Assembly: GCA_963740215.1 (NCBI GenBank)
Contig: CAVUDJ010000016.1
Coordinates: forward strand, 62,001-126,000
Origin: CAVVAL01 sp963740215
GTDB lineage: Bacteria; Actinomycetota; Actinomycetes; Mycobacteriales; Cryptosporangiaceae
Length of the DNA: 64,000 nucleotides
Direction of reading: 5' to 3'
Each line of letters opens with the position of its first letter. Position 1 is the stretch's first letter. The position numbers and the translations under genes were made by a program. A model generated the notes under the pieces. That model was not told the DNA's origin and did not search any database. It saw only the letters and a list, made by a program, of their open reading frames with translations. Positions 19,201 through 29,693 of the stretch are shown piece after piece.

Positions 19201-22200
19201 GAGGACTTCACCGGCTGGACCAGCTCCTACACCGGTGAGCCGATCCCGCTGCAGGAGATGCGCGCCTGGCGGGACGCGGCGGTGGACCGCATCCTGTGCT
19301 GGTCGCCGAAGCGCGTCCTCGAGCTCGGTGTCGGCTCCGGGCTCCTTCTCGCGCACGTCGCGGGCCGGGTGGAGGAGTACTGGGCCACCGACTTCTCCGC
19401 GTCGGTGATCGAGCGGCTGGGGCACCAGGTGGTGGGCGCCGGCCTGGCCGACCGGGTCGAGCTGCGGTGCCAGGCCGCCGACGACCTGGCCGGCCTTCCG
19501 CACGACAGGTTCGACACCGTGGTGCTCAACTCGCTCGTGCAGTACTTCCCGAACGAGCGGTACCTCGAGCAGGTCCTGGACGGCGCGTGGGCACTGGTCG
19601 CGCCAGGCGGCCGGATCGTCCTCGGCGACATCCGGCGAGCGAGCTCACTGCGGGTTCTCCAGGTCGCTGTCCAGCGGGCGAAGCACCCGGATACCACACC
19701 GGCGGTGCTGCGCAGCTCCGTGGAACAGGCCGTGCTGCTGGAGAAGGAACTAGTCGTCGACCCCGAGTGGTTCCTCCGCTGGGCCGAGAAGGCCGGCGGC
19801 GCCGGTGTCGACGTCCGGGTCAAGGACGGCGCCGCCCACAACGAGCTCACCCGGCACCGGTACGAGGTGGTCCTTCACAAGCCGGATACCGCGGAACCGG
19901 GCGACGTGCGGCTGGACTCCGTTCCCGCCGTGGTGTGGGACGGAGACCTCGGCAGGCTCGCCGACCGCGTAGGCGGCCAGGACGAACCGGTCGTGCGCGT
20001 CACCGGCGTCCCGAATGCGCGCCTGAGCGACGAGTTCGCCGCGGCGCGCGAACTGGGCCAGGAGGAGCCCGGCGCGCCGGCGGTAGCGCCGCTCGACCCG
20101 CCCGCGATCCGCGCGTGGGCCGAGCAGCACGGGTGGGACGCGCTCGTGACGCTGTCGGCGACCGCGGTCGACCAGGTCGACGTGCTCGTCTTCCGGGACG
20201 GCCCGGTGGCGGGCCGGATCCTGACCGGGGCGTACGTGCCCGCGGCGGGAGACCGCGTGCTGGTCAACAACCCCGTGGCCGCGAGCGGCATCACCGCGCT
20301 GCTGCCCACCCTGCGCGGACATCTGCGGGACAGGCTGCCCGAGTACATGGTGCCCGCCGTGATCGTGCCGATCGGCAGCGTGCCGCTGACGGACAACGGC
20401 AAGCCGGACCGGCGCGCGCTGCCCGTACCGGACTACACGGCGGGCAGCAGCGGACGGGCCCCGTCGACGCCGGAGGAGAAGTCGCTCTGCGCGTTGTTCG
20501 CGGCGGTGCTCGGGCACGACCGGGTCGGCGTGGACGACAACTTCTTCAGCATCGGCGGGCACTCGTTGCTGGCGACCAAGCTGGTCAGCCGCATTCGCGC
20601 CGTGCACGGCGTGGAGATCCCGATCCGGGACGTCTTCCAGTCACCCACCGTCGCCGAACTGGCGGTGCGCCTGACGACCGTGGGCACCGTCCGGCCGCCG
20701 CTGCTACCCCAGGTCAGGCCCGAGCGGCCGCCGCTCTCCTTCGCTCAGCAGCGGCTGTGGTTCATCCACCGGTACGAAGGGCCCTCGCCGACCTACAACG
20801 TCGCGCTGGCCCTGCGGATGCGCGGCGAACTCGACACGGCGGCTCTGCGCGGGGCCGTGCACGACGTCGTCGTGCGGCACGAATCGCTGCGCACCGTCTT
20901 CGGCGAGGAGAACGGACAGCCGTACCAGCACGTCCTCCCCCCAACCGCGATCCAGGTCCCCTGGCAGGAACGCGATATCACCGAGGCCGAACTCCCAGTG
21001 GCCCTGCGCACGGCGGCCCGCCAGCCGTTCGACCTGGCAGCCGAGATCCCGATCCGCACATGGTTGTTCCGGATCAGCGCGCACGAGTCCGTCTTCCTGA
21101 TCGGCGCGCACCACATCGCGTCGGACGGCTGGTCGGCCCTCCCGCTCGCGAAGGACCTCACCGCGGCGTACGAGGCCCGCCGCAGCGGCGGGCGGCCCGC
21201 GTGGGAATCGCTTCCGGTGCAGTACGCGGACTACACCCTGTGGCAACGGGAGCTACTGGGGCAGAGCGATGACCCGAGCAGCCTGTACCGGCGCCAGCTC
21301 GACTACTGGACGACGCAACTGGCCGACCTGCCGGAGACCATCGACCTGCCGGCCGACCGGTCACGACCCGCGATGGCGTCCTACGCGGGCGAGCTGGTTC
21401 CGCTCGACATCGACGAGCAACTCACCGAAGGCATCCGGCGGGTGGCACGGGAGACGGGCGCCACCGTGTCGATGGTGCTCCACGCGGGGCTCGCCGCGAT
21501 GCTCACCAGGCTGGGCGTGGGCACCGACATTCCGATCGGTTCGCCGATCGCCGGCCGCACCGACGAGGCGCTAAACGGGCTGGTCGGCTTCTTCGTCAAC
21601 ACCTGGGTGTTGCGCGCGGACACCTCCGGCGACCCCGGCTTCGCCGAGCTCGTCGGCCGGGTGCGGGAGCGGAGCCTCGCCGCGTACGACCACCAGGACC
21701 TCCCGTTCGAGCACCTGATCGAGGTCTTGAACCCGGTGCGATCGCCTGCTCACCACCCGCTCTTCCAGGTGTGCTTAGCGCTGCAGAACAACGCGCAACC
21801 GGAGTTCACCCTGCCGGGCCTGAGCGTGTCCGAGGAACGCTTCACCATGGGTGTCTCGCGCTTCGACCTGTTCATCAGCCTCGGCGAACGGGACAACGAC
21901 GGCCGGCCGCGGATCTCCGGGTTCGCGGAGTACGCGACCGAACTGTTCGACGGCGACACGATCAACACGCTGCTCGAGCGCTGGTTGCACTTCCTGCGAC
22001 AGGTGGTCGCCGCACCGGACACGCCCATCGGGGCGGTCGACATTCTCACGAGTGGAGAGCCCGCGACACTGGCCCGGTGGGGTGGGCAGGGCCGTGACGC
22101 GCAGTTCGAGGCCGGGACGGTGCACGAGCGGTTCGCCGCCGTGGTCGCCGCGAACCCGGACGCGACCGCGATGGTCTCCGCCGACGGCGCGCTCAGCTGG

Positions 22201-25200
22201 ACCTACGCCGAGCTGGACCGCTGGTCCAACCGCATCGCCCACCACCTCTGTGCGCGCGGTGCCCGCCCGAACAGTCGCGTGGCGGTCGTGCTCGACCGCT
22301 CGCCGCTGCTGGTCGCGACGATCCTCGCGGCGCTGAAGACGGGGGCGGGATTTGTGCCGGTGGATCCCGCCTACCCGCAAGAGCGCATCGACTTCATGCT
22401 CGCTGACCTCACCCCCACCGTCGTCGTGGACTACAGCCTTGCCGGTGAGGACCTCGCCGCCTACCCGGATACGGCGCCCGAGGCCGACGGAGTCGGGGAG
22501 CAGAGCGGCGCGTGCGTCATGTACACGTCCGGATCGACCGGCCGCCCCAAGGGAGTCGAGGTCACCCACCGGAACGTGGTGGACCACGCGCTCGACGACA
22601 GCTGGGCGAGCGGTGCGCATCGCCGAGTCCTGTTCCACTCGCCGCACACGTTCGACGCGCTGACGTACGAGCTGTGGGTACCGCTGCTTCGCGGCGGCAC
22701 GACCGTGGTGGCACCCTCCGGCCGGCTGGAGGTCGCGGCGCTGGCCGGTCTCATCGCCGAGCGAGGGGTGACCGCCCTGTGGCTGACCGCGGGGCTGTTC
22801 GCCGTGATGGTGGAGCAGCACCCGGAGTGCTTCGCGAACGTCGCCGAAGTGTGGTCAGGCGGCGACGTCCTGTCGCCGTCCGCCGTCCGCCAGGTCCTCG
22901 GCGTGTGCCCCGCTCTCGTCGTGGTGAACGGGTACGGACCGACGGAGACCACCGTGTTCGCCGCCACGCACCGGCTGTCCTCGGTGGACGAGTGCACCGA
23001 CCCGCTGCCGATCGGCGGACCCACGCAGGGCACCGCGCTGCGTGTCCTGGACGAGCGCCTTCGGCCCGTGCCGCCCGGTGTGGTCGGTGAGCTCTACGTC
23101 GGGGGCGACGGCGTGTCTCGCGGGTACGCGGGCCGTCCAGCCCTGACCGCTGAGCGGTTCGTCGCCGACGCGTTCGGAGGGCCCGGTGCGCGCATGTACC
23201 GCACCGGCGACCTGGTGCGCTGGAGCACCGCCGGGCGTCTGGAGTACGTGGGCCGGGTGGACAACCAGATCAAGCTCCGGGGCTTCCGCGTGGAGCCGGG
23301 CGAGATCGAGGCGGCGCTGCGCCGGCGCGACGGCGTGGCGCAGGCGGTCGTGGTCGGCCGCGAGGACCGGCTGGGCGAACTGCGCCTCGTCGCGTACGTG
23401 GTGCCCGACGCGTCCGTGTCGTCCGACCGCGAGGCCGTCGTGCAGGTCGGCGAGTGGCGTGATATCTACGACTCCCTGTACGGCGAGACCGAGGTGGACC
23501 TGGACGGGGTCGGCGACGACTTCACCGGGTGGAACAGCTCGTACACCGGTCAGGCCATCCCGCTGCCCGAGATGCGGGAGTGGCGCGAGGCCATGGTGGG
23601 GCGGGTGCGTGCCTTGCGCCCACAGCGGGTGCTGGAGATCGGTGTCGGCTCGGGCCTGCTGCTGGGGCCGCTCGCGCCGGAGGCGGAGGACTACTGGGGT
23701 ACCGACTTCTCCGCCGCCGTCATCGAGCGGCTGCGCGCCCAGGTCGACGCCGACCCCCGGCTGTCGAACCGGGTGACCCTGCGCTGCCTGCCCGCCGACG
23801 AGCCGGGCGATCTGCCCGCGGCGCACTTCGACACGGTGATTCTCAACTCGGTTGTGCAGTACTTCCCGGATGCCGACTACCTCGCCAGGGTGCTGGACAC
23901 CGCGATGACCCGGCTGGCACCGGGCGGGCGGATCGTGGTCGGTGACGTCCGCAATTACCGCACCCTGCGGTCGTTCAGCGCGGCCGTCCACCGCGCGCGG
24001 CGCCCGGACGACCGGCCCGCCGCCGTGCAGGCCGCGGTCGAGCGCGCGGTACTGGACGAGAAGGAACTGGTCATCGATCCGGACTACTTCACGCAGTGGG
24101 CCGACGCGCGGCCGGACGTCGTCGCCGTCGACATCCGCCTCAAGCAGGGCACGCACCACAACGAGCTGACCCGCCACCGCTTCGAGATCGTGCTGCACAA
24201 GGGACCGAGCCGACCTCTGGATCTCGCGGACCTGGCCGTCGCGACCTGGGGCACCGAGGTCCACCAACTGTCCGACGTGGAGTCCGCGCTGGCGCGGCAC
24301 GGCGGCCAGTTCCGCCTCACCCGTATCCCGAACGCCAGGCTGGTCACCGAGGCAGGCGAGTGGGGTGCGCCGATCGACGACCGAGGCGCACTCGATCCGG
24401 CCGAGCTGGAGGCGTGGGGCGCCGCACGTGGGCTCGCGGTGTACTGCACCTGGTCGGCGGAGGCGGCGCACCACTTCGAGGCGGTCGTGCTGCCCGACGT
24501 CGACGCCTCCATGTGCGACGGCGTGTACCGGCCCGCGCGGGGCCGGTCCGGGCGGCTGGTCAACTCGCCCGCGGTGTCCGTTCGCGCGTCCCGGCTGCCG
24601 TCGTTGCTGCGGGAGGAGCTGGGGCACGAACTGCCGGGGTTCATGATGCCGAGCGAGATCATGCTCCTCGACCAGCTGCCGCTCACCAGGAACGGGAAGG
24701 TGGATCGCGCCGCGCTGCCCGATCCTGACCCGACCGACGGTGAGTACCGCGCCCCGCGCACACCGCGCGAGGAGGCACTGGCCGGGTTGTTCGCCGAAGT
24801 GCTCGGCCTGGATCGGATCGGGATCGACGACGACTTCTTCGCCTGCGGGGGCCACTCCCTGCGGCTGACCCGTCTCGTCTGGCAGATCCACGAGAAGTTG
24901 GGCATGGACGTGCCGATCCGGACGGTGTTCCAGTACCCGACGGTGGCCGAACTAGCGGAGCAGCTGTCCGCGGACACGCAGGTGAGCTTTGAGGACCCGT
25001 TCGCCGTCCTGCTGCCGATCCGCACCGAGGGGGAGAAACCGCCACTGTGGTGGGTGCACCCGGGTGGCGGGCTGAGCTGGCCCTACCTGAGCTTCGGGCG
25101 GCACATCGACCAGTCCTGGCCGCTCTACGGCATCCAGGCCCGTGGCTTCGACGGGATCACGCCGCCGTCGACCTCCATCGAGGAGATGGTCGACGACTAC

Positions 25201-25740
25201 GTGCAGCAGGTGCTGGAGGTCCAGCCGAGCGGCCCGTACTACCTGTTGGGCTGGTCCTTCGGGGGCACCCTGGCCCACGCCATGGCGGCGGACCTGCAGC
25301 GCCGCGGGCACGAGGTGGCTCTCCTGGCCCTGCTGGACTCCGCGCCCGCCAGCCACTTCTCCGACCTCGAAGCCCTCGACGCATCCATGGTGCGCATGTA
25401 CCTCGCCAACTACATGGGCCACCTCAAGGGGATGGAGGAGTACGAGTTCCTGGTCGGCACCGCCACGTCGATCTTCGTCGAGCACATGGAGCAGATGCGG
25501 CAATACACCTCGCCGCGGTACGACGGCGATGTCGTCTTCTTCAACGCTCTCCTCGACCCGGAGACCCGCGACAAGCGGCAACTCGACGAGGAGATGGACG
25601 AGCAGTGGCACCCGTACGTCGAGGGCCAGGTGCAGCGCACCGACATCGCCTGCGCGCACAACGAGATGTACTGGCCGCGGAACGCGGCTGAGATCAGCCG
25701 CGTCATCAACCGGATACTCCGGGAAACGCGGCAATCCTGA
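16273..25740 (+). CDS. NRPS, two modules plus thioesterase: C-A(Cys)-nMT-T-C-A(Val)-nMT-T-TE (Ecm7-like)
   Basis: This 3155-residue synthetase completes, dimerises and cyclises the peptide. Approximate domains are: C 1-440; A 490-930 with pocket D-L-F-N-F-S-L-V-W (Cys); N-methyltransferase about 950-1190 with LELGVGSGLLL inserted before A10; carrier near 1421 (IGGHSL); C 1487-1900 with HHIASDG; A 1950-2330 with pocket D-A-Y-W-W-G-G-V-F (Val); second N-methyltransferase near 2452 (LEIGVGSGLLL); carrier near 2852; TE from 2921 with GWSFGG, nucleophile Ser2995. The predicted units are N-Me-Cys and N-Me-Val, as in triostin and echinomycin. The TE is expected to join two tetrapeptides through the Ser hydroxyls and cyclise them. 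Confidence 0.94.
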
Positions 25741-25779
25741 CCAAGCACCGACCGATGGAACGAGATCTGGAGGACACGG

Positions 25780-25992
25780 ATGAGCACCAATCCGTTCGAC
25801 GACGAGGACGGCGAGTTCACCGTGCTGGTCAACGACGAGGACCAGCACTCGCTCTGGCCCGCTTTCGCCGAGGTTCCCGCCGGATGGCGCACCGCCTTCG
25901 GCCCGGCGGGACGAGCGGAAAGCCTGGCGTACGTGGAGGCGAACTGGACCGACATGCGGCCCCGGAGCCTCCAGGAGGCCATGAACGGATAG
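25780..25992 (+). CDS. MbtH-like protein (Ecm8-like)
   Basis: This 70-residue MbtH-family protein binds and activates NRPS adenylation domains. The start MSTNPFDDEDG, the middle VNDEDQHSLWP and the WTDMRPRSLQ end are diagnostic. GGAGG lies about eight bases before the ATG at 25780. It sits 39 bases after the NRPS stop and is the last gene of the NRPS operon, followed by a strong hairpin. It probably serves the A domains here and the Trp-activating NRPS expected outside the window. Confidence 0.93.
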   Translation: MSTNPFDDEDGEFTVLVNDEDQHSLWPAFAEVPAGWRTAFGPAGRAESLAYVEANWTDMRPRSLQEAMNG

Positions 25993-26030
25993 CCCGAGCG
26001 TGAACGAAAGCTCGGGGACCGAGCGGGAGC

Positions 26031-26076
26031 GGTGCGTCGGGGTCCACGGACCATGGTCCGTGGACCCCGACGCACC
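26031..26076. terminator. Long perfect hairpin terminator after the NRPS-MbtH operon
   Basis: A perfect 22-base arm (26031-26052, starting GGTGCGTCGGGGTCC) pairs with 26055-26076 around a 2-base loop. No T-tract follows, as is common in actinomycetes. It separates the NRPS operon from the tailoring genes. Confidence 0.85.
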
Positions 26077-26130
26077 GTTGAACATGCACCGGCGCGCCGT
26101 GAGTAGCCGCGGTTCCGCGGGCTAGCGACT

Positions 26131-26154
26131 GGTGACAGAAGTTGGCAAGAGATC
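26131..26154 (+). promoter_or_regulatory. Repeated cluster motif, copy 3
   Basis: GGTGACAGAAGTTGGCAAGA followed by GATC lies 36 bases before the methyltransferase ATG. It is nearly identical to the copies upstream of the UvrA-like gene and the P450. A weaker related stretch (GCAAGTTGGCGAGCGCG) occurs near 26918-26933, just upstream of the membrane-protein gene. Confidence 0.55.
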
Positions 26155-26189
26155 GAAAACAGAACCGACGCCGGCGCGATCGTAGAAGC

Positions 26190-26891
26190 ATGGTTGAACC
26201 TCCTTTCCGACCCGACGGAATCGACGTATTGACCGATGTCTTCGACGCCGTCTACCGAGGTGAGAGTCCGTTCGGTAAGCGTCCGCCTTGGGACGTCGGT
26301 GGGCCGCAGCCCGCCTTCGTCGCGGTCGAGGAAGCGGGACTGGTCGGCGGCGCGGTGCTCGATGCGGGCTGCGGCACCGGCGAAGACGCGCTCTACCTGG
26401 CAGGCAAGGGCTATGTGGTGACGGGACTCGACCTGTCGCCGACGGCGATTTCCATCGCGCGGAACAAGGCCAAGGAACGTGGACTCGACGCCACCTTCGA
26501 GGTCGCCAACGCCCTCGAACTCGCGGGCTACGACGGACGTTTCGACACCGTGATCGACTCCGGCCTGGCGCACACGTTCGACGCCGACAATCTACGGATC
26601 TACGCAGCGGCGCTGCACCACGTCTGCCGCCCGGGGGCGATCGTGCATGTGCTCTCGATCAGCGATCGCGGGGCCGAGGAGATGCAGGCGCGGCTCGCCG
26701 AGGCGATCGAGCAGATCCCGGCGAAACTTCCCGACAGCGGCTCGAAACGGACCACCGACGACCTGCGCAAGGGCTTCGCCGACGGCTGGACGGTCGAATC
26801 CATTACCGACACCACAATGCACGGAATACTCCCGTCTGCATCGGAGCCCTTCGACACGCACGCCTGGCTCGGCCGATTCCGCCGCACCTGA
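26190..26891 (+). CDS. SAM-dependent methyltransferase, echinomycin synthase-like (Ecm18-like)
   Basis: This 233-residue class I methyltransferase has motif I VLDAGCGTGEDALYLAG, motif II FDTVIDSG and post-I LDLSPTAI. Length, sequence type and position after the NRPS/MbtH genes match Ecm18, which methylates the triostin-type disulfide so that it rearranges to the thioacetal of echinomycin. If this is correct, the final product has a thioacetal rather than a disulfide bridge. The ATG at 26190 is preferred over the longer open frame from 26142, because that frame adds a basic, non-conserved tail and would swallow the motif at 26131-26154. A thiopurine methyltransferase-like detoxification role is the alternative. 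Confidence 0.82.
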   Translation: MVEPPFRPDGIDVLTDVFDAVYRGESPFGKRPPWDVGGPQPAFVAVEEAGLVGGAVLDAGCGTGEDALYLAGKGYVVTGLDLSPTAISIARNKAKERGLDATFEVANALELAGYDGRFDTVIDSGLAHTFDADNLRIYAAALHHVCRPGAIVHVLSISDRGAEEMQARLAEAIEQIPAKLPDSGSKRTTDDLRKGFADGWTVESITDTTMHGILPSASEPFDTHAWLGRFRRT

Positions 26892-26948
26892 CCCGGAACA
26901 CGAATGTCTGTAACCGCAAGTTGGCGAGCGCGAAAGCGATGAATCATC

Positions 26949-28337
26949 ATGAAGTTGGCAAAAGTAAGAAAATTGCTGGTAGAGGTCTTGGCGCCCGCAC
27001 GGCCCAACCGGGCGACCAGGCGAACGAACCTGCGGACCGGCAACCCGCTGATCTCGCCCCACTGGAATGAGGTCACCCGGGTCGCCGCCCGATTCGGCTT
27101 CGTCTACGCCGGGATCTACTGCCTGACGACGCCCCAGATCGCCCTGGCTCTGGTGGGCGGCGGACTAGGTCATCGGCAGGCGGTGGCTGACGCCTGGTCG
27201 AAAACCTGGTCGATACGTCCGGTGCGGGACTGGGTGGCCGTCAACGTATTCGACACGAAATTGGGCGAGCGCTTCGACGGCGGCGACGACCGGTACGCGT
27301 GGGTGGGGCAGTTCTGCTGGCTGGTGGCCGCTGCTGCGGCCACCCCGATCTGGTCCGCGCTGGATCGGCACCGGACGAACTACGAGACGTTACACACGTG
27401 GTTCCGGTTGGTAGTTCGGATGTGCCTTGCGGGGCAGATGTTCTACTACGGTGCCGCCAAGGCCATCCCGCTGCAGTTTCAACTGCCGCTGACCAAGCTC
27501 ATCGAGCCGTTCGGGAATTTCACCCCGATGAATGTGCTGTGGTCGCAGTCGGCCTACTCGAAGGAGTACCAGATCCTGCTGGGCTGCGCGGAAATTGCCG
27601 CCGGGCTGCTGCTGATCCTGCCGAAAACAGCGACACTGGGCGCACTGGTGGCCGCGGCCGAAATGGCTCAGGTGTTCATCCTGAACATGGCCTTCGACGT
27701 CCCGGTGAAGCTCCATTCGTTCCATCTACTCTTGCTGAGTCTCGTGCTGCTGGCGCCGGATTCGGCGCGCCTCGCCAAAGTCTTCCTGTCGAATGAGACA
27801 GTCTACCCGTCCACCCGACCGGAACTGTTCCGCACGCACCGCGCGAACCAGATTGCCGTGGCCGCGCAGGTCGTCGCGGGGCTGTGGCTGCTCGGTTCGC
27901 AGATCCGCAACGATTGGGCGTTCTGGAACAAGTACGGCGGCGGACGGGAAAAGCCTGCGCTGTATGGCATCTGGAACGTGGACGAATTCTCGATCGACGG
28001 TCAGCAACGTCCACCGCTGACGACTGATAAGCAACGGTGGAAGCGAGTCGTGTTCGACTCCGCCGACGCCGTGACTATCCAGCGCATGGACGATTCACTC
28101 GACGGCCATGTCGCGGCGATCGACATGAACGGCCATTCGATCACCTTGCTCAAGCTGGCCGACCCGACGTGGCAGGTGACCTTGACGCTGCAGCGTCCTG
28201 CAGACGATCTACTGACACTGGACGGCGAAGTTGACGGCTACCGGCTGCATCTGCGACTGCACCGACTGAATCTCGACGCGTTCCCCCTCGTCGGCGGCGG
28301 CTTCCACTGGGTGCAGGAAAACGCCAACTTTCGGTAG
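26949..28337 (+). CDS. Polytopic membrane protein, DoxX/HTTM-like, function unknown
   Basis: This 462-residue protein has several hydrophobic segments: VAARFGFVYAGIYCLTTPQIAL, QFCWLVAAAAATPIW, a DoxX-like stretch with MFYYGAAKAIPLQFQLPL, helices around ILLGCAEIAAGLLLIL and HSFHLLLLSLVLLAP, and one near AAQVVAGLWLLG. A soluble domain of about 120 residues follows (from WNVDEFSIDG). The arrangement resembles DoxX/MauE/HTTM proteins that pair with thiol-redox enzymes. It lies between the echinomycin synthase-like methyltransferase and the dithiol oxidase-like gene, so a role in disulfide or quinone redox coupling at the membrane is plausible but not shown. No strong ribosome site is seen; ATG at 26949 is the first sensible start. 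Confidence 0.6.
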   Translation: MKLAKVRKLLVEVLAPARPNRATRRTNLRTGNPLISPHWNEVTRVAARFGFVYAGIYCLTTPQIALALVGGGLGHRQAVADAWSKTWSIRPVRDWVAVNVFDTKLGERFDGGDDRYAWVGQFCWLVAAAAATPIWSALDRHRTNYETLHTWFRLVVRMCLAGQMFYYGAAKAIPLQFQLPLTKLIEPFGNFTPMNVLWSQSAYSKEYQILLGCAEIAAGLLLILPKTATLGALVAAAEMAQVFILNMAFDVPVKLHSFHLLLLSLVLLAPDSARLAKVFLSNETVYPSTRPELFRTHRANQIAVAAQVVAGLWLLGSQIRNDWAFWNKYGGGREKPALYGIWNVDEFSIDGQQRPPLTTDKQRWKRVVFDSADAVTIQRMDDSLDGHVAAIDMNGHSITLLKLADPTWQVTLTLQRPADDLLTLDGEVDGYRLHLRLHRLNLDAFPLVGGGFHWVQENANFR

Positions 28338-28489
28338 CGGACTCGGGCGTGTCCCTGATCGGGAGCGATAGACCTCATTGCGTTGAGAGGCGCTCGGCGG
28401 GTCGGAAGGCGTCCCGCCGGTAGATACCGCCTGCCGAATCGTTCTTGCGGCGGATCTCGCTGACATCGACTGACGGAAGGTACCGACCC

Positions 28490-29428
28490 ATGTCTTCGAA
28501 CACCGACAACGAAACCGTCATCGTAGGGGCCGGCCCCGCCGGGCTCACGGCGGCGCTCGCCCTGGCCAGGTACCGCCAGCGAGTGGTCGTCGTGGACAGT
28601 CACAACGCGCCGCGGAACAGCGTGTCGGGAGGCGTCCATGGGCATGTCGGGATGGACGGCGCCAGTCCCGCCGAATTCCGGTCGCGCGCTTGGCAAGAAC
28701 TCTCCCGGTACGCGACCGTAGAGCTTCTGGGAGCCGATGTCGAAAGCGTGCGCACCACGGGCAGCGGCCGATTTCGTGTCGGTCTCGACAACGGTGATGC
28801 CATCGAGGCTTCGACCGTCCTGCTTGCTACCGGTGTCGTCGACCTCTATCCGACACACGTGGATGGGTTTTCGGCTTGCTGGGGTCACACCGTGATCCAC
28901 TGCCCGTTCTGCCTCGGCGAGCAGAATGCCGACCGGCGCTGGGGCGTCGTCACAGACAACGCGGAAATTGCCGCGCTGTCGGCTGTGGCATTCCGTGCGT
29001 GGAGCACCGATACGATCGCCATCTGCAGCGAGTCGATGCCTGGCATCGACGGCGCTCGGACGGCTGCGCACAGTATGGGAGGTGACGTCATTGCGGGCAC
29101 GATCCGCCGCCTGCATCACCGTCAGGAATCGCTATACGCAGTCGAATTCGACGACGGCCGCATCCTGGAGCGGGAGACGCTGGTGTGGACGCCGCCGCAG
29201 CGTCAGCAACCTGTCGTCGAGCGAGCGATCGACGAGCTGAATTTGACTGTCCACGACGAGGGCTTCGTAAGCGTCGATGACTTTCAATGCACAAATGTCC
29301 CGGGCCTGTACGCAGCCGGGGATCTGACCAGCCGATGGAAGCAATCGATCACCGCATCGGCTGCGGCGGGCGCCACAGCCGCCGATGCCATCCATGCGTC
29401 GGCGATTCGGAGCGCCGCCGCCCGCTGA
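28490..29428 (+). CDS. Thioredoxin reductase-like dithiol oxidase (Ecm17-like)
   Basis: This 312-residue flavoprotein has FAD motif VIVGAGPAGLTAAL near the N-terminus, a redox-active CPFC pair (Cys138/Cys141) and the C-terminal FAD motif GLYAAGDLT. It belongs with GliT, HlmI and Ecm17-type enzymes that use oxygen to close disulfides in natural products, rather than with NADPH-dependent thioredoxin reductases, because the NADPH region is weakly conserved. The inferred job is to oxidise the two N-Me-Cys thiols to the cross-bridge before the methyltransferase acts. GGAAGG lies upstream of the ATG at 28490; longer in-frame starts are possible. Confidence 0.85.
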   Translation: MSSNTDNETVIVGAGPAGLTAALALARYRQRVVVVDSHNAPRNSVSGGVHGHVGMDGASPAEFRSRAWQELSRYATVELLGADVESVRTTGSGRFRVGLDNGDAIEASTVLLATGVVDLYPTHVDGFSACWGHTVIHCPFCLGEQNADRRWGVVTDNAEIAALSAVAFRAWSTDTIAICSESMPGIDGARTAAHSMGGDVIAGTIRRLHHRQESLYAVEFDDGRILERETLVWTPPQRQQPVVERAIDELNLTVHDEGFVSVDDFQCTNVPGLYAAGDLTSRWKQSITASAAAGATAADAIHASAIRSAAAR

Positions 29429-29693
29429 ACCGAACTGTGGCGGACTCAGCGTCGGAATGTGGGCAGCGCCGGAATGGCACCGACCGGCCGCCTGTCTCAT
29501 CTCTGTCAGCGCACTCTGGTCGCGAAGCAGAACCGCCCTAAAATCGCGGTTCCTGGTGTCGTGCGGTTTTTGGAGCGATCGGGCCCCAGACATACGTGAG
29601 CCTGGCGCCCGCGGTGACTTTCCGGGCTGGCAGGGGTTCCACATTCGCAGTTCATCCCGGCCTGATGGCAGGCCTGGTCGAGAGGGTTTCACT

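Noticed and set aside
22855..24891. Reverse open frame of 678 codons within the second NRPS
   Set aside because: Antisense to the Val A domain, methyltransferase and carrier; no domain or ribosome site.
29429..29693. Spacer before mca, considered as part of a longer mca frame starting at 29385
   Set aside because: The upstream part is nonconserved; the GTG at 29694 with GAGAGG begins exactly at the Mca N-terminus.
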